From Sphingobacteriales bacterium (GTDB lineage: Bacteria; Bacteroidota; Bacteroidia; Chitinophagales; UBA2359), in the NCBI GenBank assembly GCA_016718845.1, contig JADKCK010000053.1, positions 1 to 47,969 on the forward strand: a stretch of DNA of 47,969 bases. The letters are read 5' to 3'. Numbering within the stretch: position 1 is the stretch's first letter; the number at the start of each line of letters is the position of its first letter. Positions 18,620 to 28,560 of this stretch are shown piece by piece. The notes beneath the pieces were generated by a model that saw only the letters and a list, made by a program, of their open reading frames with translations, searched no databases and had not been told where the DNA came from. A program made the position numbers and the translations under genes.

Positions 18620-19666
18620 ATGAAAACCTATTACGTTATTATTGCCTTAGTAGGCTTGCTTTGCAATGCCCCAAATAGTGCTTATGCACAAGCACCAAGT
18701 TTAACAGCCGCCGGAAACCCCACCATAGGCACTAGTACCACCTTGTTTACCACTGCCATTAATAGTATTACTAACCCGGGCGCATCGGGGGCTAATATTA
18801 CCTGGGACTTTGGCAACATCGCCGCAACAGGTTCGCAAAAAGTAGATTTTACCAACTCTACCGAAACGCCATACGGCGCACAATTTCCTAATACCATTGC
18901 CGTAGCTTATACCGATAACCTACAACTACCCTCGGCAACTATTAGCTACGAATTTTGGAACAGCCAAGGCATTGCCTTAAACCGCAAAGGATTAGCCAAC
19001 CCATTGGGTATAACCGTTGATTATACCGACTCGAAACAAATGCTGTCCTTCCCGTTTACCTACAACAATACCTTTAATGATACCTTCTCGGCAAATTATA
19101 TTGCACAAGGCACCAACGTATCGGAGGTAGGTAACCGAACCATTGTTGCCGATGGATACGGAACCTTAGTGCTACCTTATGGCACTATAAACAACGTACT
19201 ACGTGTACGTACTACCGAAAATTATACACAAACAATACCCTCTTTTCCAAACCCGCTTAATTATACCGTCGAAACTTATAGCTGGTATCAAGCCAACTGG
19301 AACTTCCCTATTTTTACCATCATCACCGAAGAGTTAGACGTATCGCCACAAGCCGTTAGTGTTGCCTACTTTACCCAATTTGTGCCAACGGGTAATAATA
19401 CCGTTGCTCAAAACAATGTATCGCTAAATGCATTCCCTAACCCAACTGCCGATATTGCTACCATCAGGTTTAACTTGCCTACCGCTGCCCAAGTAAAATT
19501 ATCGTTGTATAGCCCAATGGGGCAACTGATTGATGTGTTAGCAGACGACCAATTAAATGGTCAACAAGCTATACGCGTAGATTTAGCTAACTATCCACGT
19601 GGTATTTATATCGCCGAACTAAACGTTGATGGTAATAGCCAAATGGTGCGTATTGTGGTGCAATAA
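18620..19666 (+). CDS. Secreted protein with T9SS type A sorting domain, function unknown
   Basis: The start at 18620 is chosen because MKTYYVIIALVGLLCNAPNSAYAQ is a clear signal peptide and the upstream codons overlap a terminator hairpin. The 348-aa product has a beta-rich body of about 250 residues (ITWDFGNIAATGSQKVDF, FPFTYNNTFNDTFSANY, YGTINNVLRVRTTENY) that resembles many uncharacterised Bacteroidota secreted proteins. The last ~80 residues are a type A sorting domain: LNAFPNPTADIATIRF, VKLSLYSPMGQLI, LANYPRGIYIAEL, MVRIVVQ. It probably goes to the cell surface or medium. No catalytic motif is recognised. Confidence 0.85.
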   Translation: MKTYYVIIALVGLLCNAPNSAYAQAPSLTAAGNPTIGTSTTLFTTAINSITNPGASGANITWDFGNIAATGSQKVDFTNSTETPYGAQFPNTIAVAYTDNLQLPSATISYEFWNSQGIALNRKGLANPLGITVDYTDSKQMLSFPFTYNNTFNDTFSANYIAQGTNVSEVGNRTIVADGYGTLVLPYGTINNVLRVRTTENYTQTIPSFPNPLNYTVETYSWYQANWNFPIFTIITEELDVSPQAVSVAYFTQFVPTGNNTVAQNNVSLNAFPNPTADIATIRFNLPTAAQVKLSLYSPMGQLIDVLADDQLNGQQAIRVDLANYPRGIYIAELNVDGNSQMVRIVVQ

Positions 19667-19685
19667 TAGCCTACAATAAAAAACT

Positions 19686-19734
19686 AAAAAAAACACTAAC
19701 AAGTACTTAAAAATTGCTTGTTAGTGTTTTTTTT
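19686..19734. terminator. Strong bidirectional terminator hairpin
   Basis: Arms of 18 bases (19686-19703 and 19717-19734) pair perfectly: A-run plus CACTAACAAG and CTTGTTAGTG plus a T-run. It is 20 bases after the stop of the type A-sorted gene. Confidence 0.8.
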
Positions 19735-19754
19735 GCGCTAATTACCCAAATTTG

Positions 19755-19786
19755 TTTGCTTGTTTCAAAATAAATGAGTATCTTTG
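19755..19786 (+). promoter_or_regulatory. Consensus Bacteroidota promoter (TTTG-N20-TATCTTTG)
   Basis: TTTG at 19755-19758 and TATCTTTG at 19779-19786 are 20 bases apart, the best match to the -33/-7 consensus in the window. Transcription would start near 19793 and run through the small frame ending at 20057 and the gene at 20060. Confidence 0.65.
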
Positions 19787-19940
19787 TACAATAAACACAA
19801 TGCTTTTGAGTAACTAAAATTAGCACAGTTAATTTTGTATAGTATTGAAAAAATACCAACTTTGGGGTAATTTATAGTACAAAAAGGCTTTTACCATAAT
19901 AAATCTGCATAATCACCTATCATTTCATGCCAAAACCGAA

Positions 19941-20057
19941 TTGATACAACATTACCAACAAACTTTAGGGGCAATAAGACTTGGTAACTCGCTACTTATG
20001 TACATAGATACTCAACAAGCAACAAAACTTATTGACAAATACTTTAAAGATTTATAA
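19941..20057 (+). CDS. Possible small protein with no ATG start, just before the 72-aa gene
   Basis: A frame open from 19878 to the stop at 20055-20057 reads, in its second half, LIQHYQQTLGAIRLGNSLL then MYIDTQQATKLIDKYFKDL. There is no early ATG; TTG at 19941 gives 38 aa and ATG at 19998 only 19 aa. The stop is two bases before the ATG of the next gene, the spacing of a translationally coupled pair, and a good promoter lies upstream. The composition looks protein-like (amphipathic helix). It could be a real small partner gene or the tail of a lost gene. No family is recognised. Confidence 0.35.
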   Translation: MIQHYQQTLGAIRLGNSLLMYIDTQQATKLIDKYFKDL

Positions 20058-20059
20058 TT

Positions 20060-20278
20060 ATGGGCTACATCAAAGAACCACATGGAGTTACCTTTACTGT
20101 CCTTGGATTAGGAATTACTCCCGAAGAACAAATTGCCTTGAGCAAAGTTATTAAACAACATAAAGAACAACAAAAACTGCAACCAAAATCAAAAATAGCT
20201 GATGATAGTCAAATAAAATCGTCAAAAGTGGTGAAAAGAACTAAGATTGCTAAAAAAAGTAAAGCAACAATAGTTTGA
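20060..20278 (+). CDS. Small basic hypothetical protein (72 aa)
   Basis: The product opens MGYIKEPHGVTFTVLGLGIT, then PEEQIALSKVIKQHKEQQK, and has a lysine-rich tail (KSSKVVKRTKIAKKSKATIV). The MGYIKEP opening is one I associate with short conserved Bacteroidota proteins of unknown role, with a helix and a basic C-terminal tail; that recollection is unverified. The highly basic tail suggests nucleic-acid or membrane contact. It follows a consensus promoter, is coupled to a possible small upstream frame, and ends before a strong terminator at 20352, so it looks like an independent transcription unit. Confidence 0.6.
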   Translation: MGYIKEPHGVTFTVLGLGITPEEQIALSKVIKQHKEQQKLQPKSKIADDSQIKSSKVVKRTKIAKKSKATIV

Positions 20279-20351
20279 AAAAATAACACAAAAATATTCA
20301 TCACCCAATAAAAAAAGGTTTTGGGTTGATGCCAACTTTTTATCACCAAAT

Positions 20352-20400
20352 AAAAAAACGAGTTTATAAAGAAACTAATCTTTATAAACTCGTTTTTTTT
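20352..20400. terminator. Bidirectional terminator between convergent genes
   Basis: Twenty-base perfect arms (20352-20371 and 20380-20399) with an 8-base loop and A/T runs on both sides. It separates the small + strand gene (stop at 20278) from the giant minus-strand adhesin (stop at 20471). Confidence 0.85.
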
Positions 20401-20470
20401 GTGCGTAAATGCTATTGCTACCTTTACAAGATATTGATTTTGGCTGTTTAGTAATTGTAGTTAGCAGGTA

Positions 20471-23400
20471 CTATCTTAGCAACGTTAAGTTGCCTTTTAC
20501 TAACTTAGTTTTACCATCGTTAAACACTACGTTAAGGTAATACACATACACACCTAACTCTACGGGTATGCCATCTCGTGTACCGTCCCAGCCTTTTGAG
20601 GTATCGGTGTCTTGTATCTCAAAAACTACTTGCCCCCAGCGGTCAAAAATGTGTAGGTCAAATGATTGTATGCTCGACCCGCTGATTTTAAATACATCAT
20701 TCACATTATCACCATTTGGCGAAAAACTGTTGGGTATTAATACACTATTTTCGTAAAACACGTTAATAGTAACCATATCGGTAGCTACACAACCATATTG
20801 GTCAGTAACGGTAACGGTATATATAGTGGTATTTTGTGGATATGCTGTTGGGTTAGCACAATTGGTACAACTTATTTCGGTTGATGTGGGTTGCCATTCG
20901 TAACTTAACTCGCCATTTAAACCCGATATTGCTGTAACGTTTAATTGTGCCGTAGAGCCTTGTCGTATGGTGGTATCTGCCGATGCGGTGGCTTGCATAC
21001 TTGATATGGCTATGGTTTGGGTGGTATCTGTTGTGCAGCCAAAACTGTTGGTGGCTGTTAGCTGAATGGTTTTTACGCCGGCACTTGTCCATACAGCATC
21101 TAAGCTGTTTTGTGTTTGTGTGCCTAAATCGCTTATCTGCCAAACGTAAGTTATATTGGGCTGTGGTGTTGTGCTTAGGCTTATGGTTTCGCCTACACAA
21201 GCATCGGGCAAAATACTAAATGCTGCTATGGGTACGTTTGCTACCTCTATGTTTTGCGTTTGGCTATATGGGCAACCGTTAGCATCTACATAATTATAGG
21301 TAATGGTGTTTATGCCCGTGTTTGCTGTTGCGGGGTTAAAGTTATTGCCGACAATGCCGTTGCCACTAAATGTACCATTTGCTGGATTGGCTGTTAAAAC
21401 GATAGCTGCATCGGTGGCACAAAGTGTGCTATCGGGTACGGTAATGGTAATGGGTGTTGGCAAACAAGCCGTTGATGTACAGGTTTGTGTGGTGGCTTGG
21501 CTGTTTCCGCATAGCACATCGCCCAATGCTGTTACGCTTATGGTTATTGTGGTATCGGGGTTTAGGTCGGTTAGGGTAAGGCTAAGTTGAGTGGGTGGCA
21601 GGGTATCTGTTTCTGTTCCGATAAGCACTAAATAGCCAATTGCCCCCTGAACCTCATCCCACACAAAAGTAATACTTGTTTGCGAGGGCGTGCCACAATT
21701 TACTATGGGGTTGCTTATCTGCCCCAAAACAACGGCTGTGTTGGTTGCTGTACAACCATTGGTGTCGGTGACTGTAAGGGTGTAAGTGCCTGTTGCTAAA
21801 TTGGTGGCTGTTGCGGTGGTTTGGTTTGCTGCATCGCTCCAAACATAATTGTAGTTACCCGAGCCATTTTCGGCTGTTGCTATTGCCGACCCCTCGTTTA
21901 AACCGCAGTTGGTGGGTGTAGTACTAATACTTAGGGTGGGTAATGTTGATGTTAGTACGGTTATACTTGCTGTTTGGCTGCAAGCTGTTGCATCTGTTAC
22001 GGTTACGGTATATGTACCACCGTTTAAGTTGTTGGCGGAGTTGGTGGTACTTATGTTGGGTGTCCAAGCATAAGTTAGGGGTGCTTGCCCACCTTGTACT
22101 ATCACCTCAACGCTGCCAATGGCTTGCCCGCAACTTGCTGGGGTGGTGTTTGTTTGGGTGATATTGGGTCCGTTGCTTTGTGGTACGCTTAGTTGGGTAG
22201 TTGCGGTACAATCGTTACCATCTGTAACTGTTACGGTATAAATACCTGCGGCTATGTTGGTTGCTATTTCGGTGGTGCTAACGTTATTGGTCCATGTAAA
22301 ATTATACAGACCTGTGCCGCCATTAGCCGTTACACTTGCCGAGCCAGTTGCTTGCCCGCAAGCGGCGGCAGTAATGGCATCGGGTGTAATGGTGGGCGTT
22401 ATTGGGGGCGTTAAACAAAGTTCGGCAGATGTGCTACAACCGTAAATATCGGTAACGGTAACGGTATAACAAGTAAGGGCAGTTGGCGGTGCTAAGGTTA
22501 TACTATCGGCGGTTTGTGTGTTGCTCCAAAGGTAGGTATCAATGGGGGCATCGCTTGTGTTGATACTGCATAACATAGTTACATTGTCGGTGCAATTAAT
22601 GGGCGATGCGTTTAGGCTAATTTGTGGTGGGGCAGTACTTTGTACCACAAAAGTTTGCGAAATTTGACACCCTGCCGCATCTGTTGCCACAAGTGTATAG
22701 CTACCTGCTGATAGGTTGTTAGCAATTGGTTGGTTTAAACCAGCAATTTCTTGCCACACATAAGTATACGGTTGCTGTCCGCCATTAATATTTAGGGTAA
22801 TACTACCATCTTGCAAGCCGCAATGTTCAAGGGTTATACTATCGAGGGTTATTGCGGGTCCGTTATTTAGGGCTACGGTAAGTAGGCTATCAGTGGTACA
22901 GCCGTTTTGGTCGGTAACAACTACCGTATAACTTCCTGCCGATAGGTTATTGGCGGTGTTGGTGGTACTTGGGTTTCCTGTCCATTGGTAAGTTGGGTTT
23001 TGTGCCACCGCCGTTATTGCTGCCGAGCCGTTGGCTTGTCCGCAATTGGCATTGGCGGTACTTGCATTGCTGATGATGGGCAACGGAGGCATATTTACAG
23101 TAAACGTTTGGCTTAGAGTACAGCCGTTTTGGTCGGTGATGGTTACGGTATAGGTGTTGGCACTTAGGTTAGTGGCGGTGTTAGTAGTGCTTGGGCTACC
23201 TTGCCAGTTGTAAGTTAGTTGCCCAGTTCCGCCTATGGCATCAAAACTAATAGCTCCGTTGGCATTACTACAGGTTTCGTCGGTTACGGTAATATTTTGT
23301 GTGGTGGGCAAACCCAAATCGTTTAGGGTTATGGCATCTATGGCAATACAATTATTGGCATCGGTTACGGTTAAAGTATAAGTGCCTGCACATAAATTGC

Positions 23401-26400
23401 TGATATCGGCTGTTGTTTGTGTGTTACTCCATGCAAAAGTTAGCGGAGCTGTACCGTCTATGGTGGTGGTGGTTAAACTTCCGTTGCATAGGTTGCAAGT
23501 GGCGTTTTGTACAATAGCAATTTGTGTGGTGGGGCTTGGTATATTGTTTAGTGTTATTGCTTGAGTGGTGGTGCAGCCGTTTTGGTCGGATACGATTACG
23601 GTATAAGTGCCTTGACACAAGTTGCCGATGTTAGCCCCTGTATTGCCATTGTCCCAGGTGTAAGTAAGTGTGCCTACGCCGCCCGATGTTGTTAGGGCTA
23701 TGTTTCCGTTACACAAACCGCAAGTGGCATTTGTTACGGTAGCGTTATCAATGGTAGGAGCATTGGCATTACTAATGTTTTGGCTGATAGATGCGGTGCA
23801 ACCTGTGGCATCGGTTAGGGTTACGGTGTATGTGTTAGGTAATAGTGCATCAACCAAAACCGTAGCTCCGTTATCGCCCGTAGACCAGCTAAACGGCGCA
23901 GTGCCACCCGTTGCAGTAAGCGTAAAACTGCCGTTTGCGTTTCCGCAGGTGGCGTTATTGATGTTAGATACGGTAATACTTGGACTGTTAAGGGCTAACA
24001 CATCGTAGGCTGCTACTGCCAAACAAGCTGCGGCATCGGTAATTGTTACCGAATAATTACCCGCACTTAAGTTGTTTATGGTAGATGTAGTTTGGTTGTT
24101 GCTCCACAAAATGGTAGGTGTACCACTTCCGCCCGAAACACTTATCTCGATACTTCCGTTGGTGTTTTCGCAAGTTTCGGGGCTTATGTTTACAAGTGTA
24201 ATGGCGGGACCATTGGCGTTTGTGATAGCAAAAGTTGTGTTGGCGGTGCAATTTGCGGCATCTGTAACCACAACAGTATACGTGCCTGCCGTAAGTGTGT
24301 TGGCGGTACTACCTGTTATTGTGTTGGGTGTCCAGGCATAAGTATAAGCACCTGCCCCACCGTTTGCGCTTATGTTTGCGGTTCCGTTTGCCGTACCACA
24401 CGAAGCATTACTAGTGCTAACACTAAGGTTTATGGCTGTTGGTTCGGTAATAAGATACGAGTCTGTTCTTATACATCCGTTAGCATCTGTTACGGTAAGG
24501 CTATACATGCCCGCTGACAAACCATTAACAGTTGGTGTATTGGGCAAGGTTCCGCTCCAGTTGTAGCTATACGGTGGTGTGCCACCTAAAACAGTAGTGG
24601 CAATAACCCCATCTGCCAAGCCATTGCACGACACATTGGTTTTAGTTACCGATAATTGTATGGCATTAGGTTGAGTAATGGTTACGGTGGTAGCCGTTGA
24701 GCAGTTAAACAAATCGGAAACAGTTACGGTATAGGTATTAGCCGCCAAGTTGTTTATTTGGTTTTGAGTAGGCGGTAAACTATTGTTCCATGCAAAGCTA
24801 TAAGGCGTTGAGCCGCCCACTATATTTAGGTTTATAGAGCCGTTATTGTTGGTAGCACACAAAACATTAGTAGCAGTTGCAGCAACAGTAATAGCTGCTG
24901 GTTCGGTAATGGCGGCGGTGGCAGTAGCCGTACAAGCAGCAGCATCGGTAACTGTTACGGAGTAATTACCCGCCGCTACGGTGTTGTTATGATTAGGTGT
25001 GTTGTCGGGCAGCGTGCCGCTCCAGTTATAGCTATAGGGGGCATTGCCACCAACAACATTTAGGTTAATACTACCATTTGCCAAGCCATTACAAGTAGCG
25101 TCGCTGGTGTTGATACTTAGTGTCATAGTTGCCGATGCAACAATATCGGCTTGAGCAGTTGTGGTGCAGCCGTTGGCATCTGTTACGGTAACGGTATAAC
25201 TTCCGTTGGGTACGTTAATTGGGTTTTGTACGTTGGGTAAACTTCCGCTCCAATCGAAACTATAAGGTGTTATCCCCCCTAAAATAGATACATCTATTGA
25301 GCCAGTTGTTTGCCCGCACGATGGATTATTGGCAAAGGCATTTACTTGCATAGTTGTTGGCTCGGTGATAGTTGCTTGCGTATTAGTACTACAGCCATTG
25401 GCATCGGTAATAGTTACTTGGTAATCGCCCGGAAACAAATTGATAGGATTTTGTTGGTTGCCTATCGACGAAACGTTCCAAGTATAGGTAAATGGAGTTG
25501 TACCCCCTAAAATACTTAAGCTAACTGCTCCGTCCGAATATCCGCCACAACTAACATTGGTTGCAAAAGCGTTAGCACTTATCGAGTTGGCGTTTACGGT
25601 AAAATTTGCCGATGCTGTGCAACCATCCGTATTAGTAACTGTTACGGTATAAGTGCCTGTAGTACTTACCGTTAGGCATTGGGTAGTTTGGTTGGCATCG
25701 CTCCAATTGTATTGGTTAAAATTAGTAGTTACACAAAGGTCGGTTGTTTGCCCGTTGCAGATTAAAGTTTCGCCCGATATAGCGGGCGTTGGCAGTGCTA
25801 AGTTAGTAATAGTTGTTTGGGCAGATGCGGTACAAGCATTGGCATCGGTAACAGTAACTACATAGGTATTGGCAGCTAAGTTGTTTGGATTTTGGTTTGT
25901 TCCTGCTCCATTGTTCCAAGCAAAGCTATAATTTGGTGTTCCACCCGCTACCTCTAAAGTTATACTACCATCGGTTTGCCCTATACAGGTGTTGGTTGTT
26001 TGCGTAACATTGGCAACTAATTGTGTTGGTTGTGTTATGGTTGTTTGGGCAGATGCCGTACAAGCGTTATCGTCGGTAATAGTAACTGTGTAAGTACCTG
26101 CTGCTAAATTTGCTGGGTTGGGGTTACTGCCAATGCCGCCCGCACTCCATGCATAACTATACGGAAAAGCGCCATTAGCTGCAACAACGGCAATACTACC
26201 CGTGCCATTAAAACACAGCGGGTTAGTAGCATTTATATTGGCACTTAGGTTACTACCTATAACGGTAGCAACACCGCTTGTTGTACCTGCACAAGTATTG
26301 GCATTGGTAACACTTATTAAAGTATAGTCGCCGGCTTGTGTAACCGGGAAAAGTAACGGATTAGTAGCTACGGTTAAAGGTGGTTGAGCTACGCCATCAA

Positions 26401-28324
26401 TGGCATATACAACCGTTAAAGGCAGTCCACCTGTTGAGGTGATAGATATAGGTGCAGGCGAACCCGAAGCCCCACAAACAGTTCCGCCGCCCGATATAGT
26501 AGCAGTTGGCGTAGGGCTTAAGTTAATGGTTGTTGTGCCAACACCACCGCACGAGCCAGTAGTGGTATAAGTTATGGTAGTGTTATTACCCGACACTAAG
26601 GCAGGATTAAATTGCCCGGTGGTGTTTGTTCCGCCCACCATACCTTGCCCCGACCAAGTACCGCCTGCGCTATTGGCAGTTAGGGTAATGGGGTTGCCAT
26701 TGGCGCATTGCAAAGGCACGGGTGTTATAATGGGGTTGCCGGGGGTGTTGACAATAATTGGGATATTATCCGAATCGCTTCCGCAGCTATTATTAATATT
26801 GTACGATATGGTAAAGGGCGATATACCCGATGCCAATGCTACTGTTGGGTCGAAAATACCGCTAATTGGGTCTACACCACTACCCGACCATGTACCTCCG
26901 TCGGTAACGGCTTGCAGGGTAATAGTTCCGTCGGCAGAGCAAATAGGTGGCATGGGTGTAATAGTTGCATTGGGTGCTGCATTAGACACATTTACGGTTA
27001 TTGCCTGATTAAGTATTCGTCCGCATCCATCGGTGATGGTGGTGCTGTAGGTAGTAGTAGTGGCAGGAGCAACAATAATACCTGGTCCGCTTCCGCCATT
27101 GCTCCATTGGTAAACATAAGGGGTAAATTGGCTTCCGGCGGCTATTACGCCAATTAATACATCATCGCCGGCGCAAATGGTGGGGTCGTTGCTCACAAAA
27201 GCTTCAAATGGTTCGGGGCTATCGTAAATACTAATGGTATCGGGTGGTGGCGAGGTACAATTGCACAGCAGTTGTTGTATGCTCACAATAATATCTTCCG
27301 AACCTTCGGCAAGGGCATCGGTATAGGCGTTAATGTTAAGGATAACAGAGGTATCGCCAATGGCAATGGTTGCCACCGAGGGCAAAGCATCATAGTCTAT
27401 GTTGGGTGTAGCCGAGCCTGTAATGGATATGGGAATGTCGAGCGGCACAGATAAATCGGCATCGGATGGACGTGTGAAGATGAAGTAGCCATCTTGACAG
27501 CCTTCGTAGGCGGCGGCGTTGGTGCTTGTTGGCACAACACCTTGTACAGCAACCGATTGCCCGGCATTAAAACTGTTGGCTTCTAAAAACACCGCCGAGT
27601 CGTAGGCGGTATCACCTACATCGCCAACGGCTAATTTAATGGTATAGGTTTGGCAAGGTGTTAGCCCTGTTGCGGTGGCGGTTAGTACCTTTGTGTAGCC
27701 GTCGAACTGCGTAACTGTACCTGTGTTGGCGGTATAATACGATGAGTTGGTGGTGGCGTTAATGGTGTTGATGGTGATGGGGGTAGTGGTACCTGGCACT
27801 AAAGCAATATTTTGCTGCCCTACAATACCCGGACCTGATATAAAGAAACCAAAAACATCGTTAAAAGTAGTACCTACAAACTCGGGGTATTCTTCGGAGG
27901 CGAAGATAAAGTTAAACGACACCGAATTGCTAAGGGGTAAAAAGCTAAATTGCAAAACGGCTGCATCTTGCGTAACGCCACCCGGTAGGGCATTGAGTGT
28001 AGCGTCGCCGGCTGTAAAAAAACTGGTTGTTTGCGAGCCGCTTCCGTTAGGACCTGGCGTGCTACTTACGGCGCCTGTAGATAGCACAATGCCCTCGGAG
28101 ATACCCATAGTACCTGCGTTGCTAAAATAACCTATTGCCGATGAACTACCCGTATAGGTAATATTGCTAACCGTTAAGCAGCCGCCTATCAGTACATTTT
28201 GTACTAAATAACTGGCATTGCCATTGTTGCCTGCATTGCTAACCGACAGCGGTTGGGCATACATAGAAAGCGGAAATAATAGAAGTATTGATAAGGAAAG
28301 ATAAAGTGTAAAATGTTTATTCAT
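20471..28324 (-). CDS. Giant SprB-repeat surface adhesin with T9SS type B sorting domain
   Basis: The start at 28324 gives a good signal peptide (MNKHFTLYLSLSILLLFPLSMYAQ); the frame extends to 28342. Length is about 2,617 aa. Residues about 30-290 are a choice-of-anchor L-type domain (GISEGIVLSTG, FNFIFASEEYPEFVG, YTIKLAVGDVGDTAYDSAVFLE), then a Calx-beta-like stretch (DALAEGSEDIIVSI) and Ig-like modules. From about 680 to 2,230 are about 18 SprB-like repeats (NxTCxGxxNGSIxLxVxGGTxPYxYxW, NLxAGTYTVTVTDANGC), interrupted by two Ig modules like those of the other adhesin. A Fn3-like domain and two more Ig/PKD modules lead to CHU_C: IPNSFSPNGDNVNDVF, FDRWGQVVF, LVKGNLTLLR. SprB is the mobile gliding adhesin of Flavobacterium johnsoniae; this may act similarly, but that is inferred. 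Confidence 0.9.
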   Translation of the reverse strand: MNKHFTLYLSLSILLLFPLSMYAQPLSVSNAGNNGNASYLVQNVLIGGCLTVSNITYTGSSSAIGYFSNAGTMGISEGIVLSTGAVSSTPGPNGSGSQTTSFFTAGDATLNALPGGVTQDAAVLQFSFLPLSNSVSFNFIFASEEYPEFVGTTFNDVFGFFISGPGIVGQQNIALVPGTTTPITINTINATTNSSYYTANTGTVTQFDGYTKVLTATATGLTPCQTYTIKLAVGDVGDTAYDSAVFLEANSFNAGQSVAVQGVVPTSTNAAAYEGCQDGYFIFTRPSDADLSVPLDIPISITGSATPNIDYDALPSVATIAIGDTSVILNINAYTDALAEGSEDIIVSIQQLLCNCTSPPPDTISIYDSPEPFEAFVSNDPTICAGDDVLIGVIAAGSQFTPYVYQWSNGGSGPGIIVAPATTTTYSTTITDGCGRILNQAITVNVSNAAPNATITPMPPICSADGTITLQAVTDGGTWSGSGVDPISGIFDPTVALASGISPFTISYNINNSCGSDSDNIPIIVNTPGNPIITPVPLQCANGNPITLTANSAGGTWSGQGMVGGTNTTGQFNPALVSGNNTTITYTTTGSCGGVGTTTINLSPTPTATISGGGTVCGASGSPAPISITSTGGLPLTVVYAIDGVAQPPLTVATNPLLFPVTQAGDYTLISVTNANTCAGTTSGVATVIGSNLSANINATNPLCFNGTGSIAVVAANGAFPYSYAWSAGGIGSNPNPANLAAGTYTVTITDDNACTASAQTTITQPTQLVANVTQTTNTCIGQTDGSITLEVAGGTPNYSFAWNNGAGTNQNPNNLAANTYVVTVTDANACTASAQTTITNLALPTPAISGETLICNGQTTDLCVTTNFNQYNWSDANQTTQCLTVSTTGTYTVTVTNTDGCTASANFTVNANSISANAFATNVSCGGYSDGAVSLSILGGTTPFTYTWNVSSIGNQQNPINLFPGDYQVTITDANGCSTNTQATITEPTTMQVNAFANNPSCGQTTGSIDVSILGGITPYSFDWSGSLPNVQNPINVPNGSYTVTVTDANGCTTTAQADIVASATMTLSINTSDATCNGLANGSINLNVVGGNAPYSYNWSGTLPDNTPNHNNTVAAGNYSVTVTDAAACTATATAAITEPAAITVAATATNVLCATNNNGSINLNIVGGSTPYSFAWNNSLPPTQNQINNLAANTYTVTVSDLFNCSTATTVTITQPNAIQLSVTKTNVSCNGLADGVIATTVLGGTPPYSYNWSGTLPNTPTVNGLSAGMYSLTVTDANGCIRTDSYLITEPTAINLSVSTSNASCGTANGTANISANGGAGAYTYAWTPNTITGSTANTLTAGTYTVVVTDAANCTANTTFAITNANGPAITLVNISPETCENTNGSIEISVSGGSGTPTILWSNNQTTSTINNLSAGNYSVTITDAAACLAVAAYDVLALNSPSITVSNINNATCGNANGSFTLTATGGTAPFSWSTGDNGATVLVDALLPNTYTVTLTDATGCTASISQNISNANAPTIDNATVTNATCGLCNGNIALTTSGGVGTLTYTWDNGNTGANIGNLCQGTYTVIVSDQNGCTTTQAITLNNIPSPTTQIAIVQNATCNLCNGSLTTTTIDGTAPLTFAWSNTQTTADISNLCAGTYTLTVTDANNCIAIDAITLNDLGLPTTQNITVTDETCSNANGAISFDAIGGTGQLTYNWQGSPSTTNTATNLSANTYTVTITDQNGCTLSQTFTVNMPPLPIISNASTANANCGQANGSAAITAVAQNPTYQWTGNPSTTNTANNLSAGSYTVVVTDQNGCTTDSLLTVALNNGPAITLDSITLEHCGLQDGSITLNINGGQQPYTYVWQEIAGLNQPIANNLSAGSYTLVATDAAGCQISQTFVVQSTAPPQISLNASPINCTDNVTMLCSINTSDAPIDTYLWSNTQTADSITLAPPTALTCYTVTVTDIYGCSTSAELCLTPPITPTITPDAITAAACGQATGSASVTANGGTGLYNFTWTNNVSTTEIATNIAAGIYTVTVTDGNDCTATTQLSVPQSNGPNITQTNTTPASCGQAIGSVEVIVQGGQAPLTYAWTPNISTTNSANNLNGGTYTVTVTDATACSQTASITVLTSTLPTLSISTTPTNCGLNEGSAIATAENGSGNYNYVWSDAANQTTATATNLATGTYTLTVTDTNGCTATNTAVVLGQISNPIVNCGTPSQTSITFVWDEVQGAIGYLVLIGTETDTLPPTQLSLTLTDLNPDTTITISVTALGDVLCGNSQATTQTCTSTACLPTPITITVPDSTLCATDAAIVLTANPANGTFSGNGIVGNNFNPATANTGINTITYNYVDANGCPYSQTQNIEVANVPIAAFSILPDACVGETISLSTTPQPNITYVWQISDLGTQTQNSLDAVWTSAGVKTIQLTATNSFGCTTDTTQTIAISSMQATASADTTIRQGSTAQLNVTAISGLNGELSYEWQPTSTEISCTNCANPTAYPQNTTIYTVTVTDQYGCVATDMVTINVFYENSVLIPNSFSPNGDNVNDVFKISGSSIQSFDLHIFDRWGQVVFEIQDTDTSKGWDGTRDGIPVELGVYVYYLNVVFNDGKTKLVKGNLTLLR

Positions 28325-28483
28325 GGCAATTTTAATCATCAATTTAGGTGATAGGTTTAGGGTATTTTGGATGTTTTTTTAGGTATATAATCTTTTATGC
28401 GTTGTATTGTGCTTAATTTGGCAATTAGGGCATAAAGGTAGTTATTTTTTGGGATTTTTTAAAATTGTAGCTTTATAGAGCAA

Positions 28484-28518
28484 AAAAATGCCCTCTGCTA
28501 TTGCAGAAAGCATTTTTT
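28484..28518 (-). terminator. Terminator-like hairpin after the small gene at 28561
   Basis: AAAAAATGC (28483-28491) pairs with GCATTTTTT (28510-28518), with an inner CTGC/GCAG pair. On the minus strand it begins about 43 bases after the stop of the 81-aa gene and ends in a T run. Confidence 0.5.
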
Positions 28519-28560
28519 AGTGTGTGTATGCACTGTGTACAAAGCCAAACCCTTCGAATT

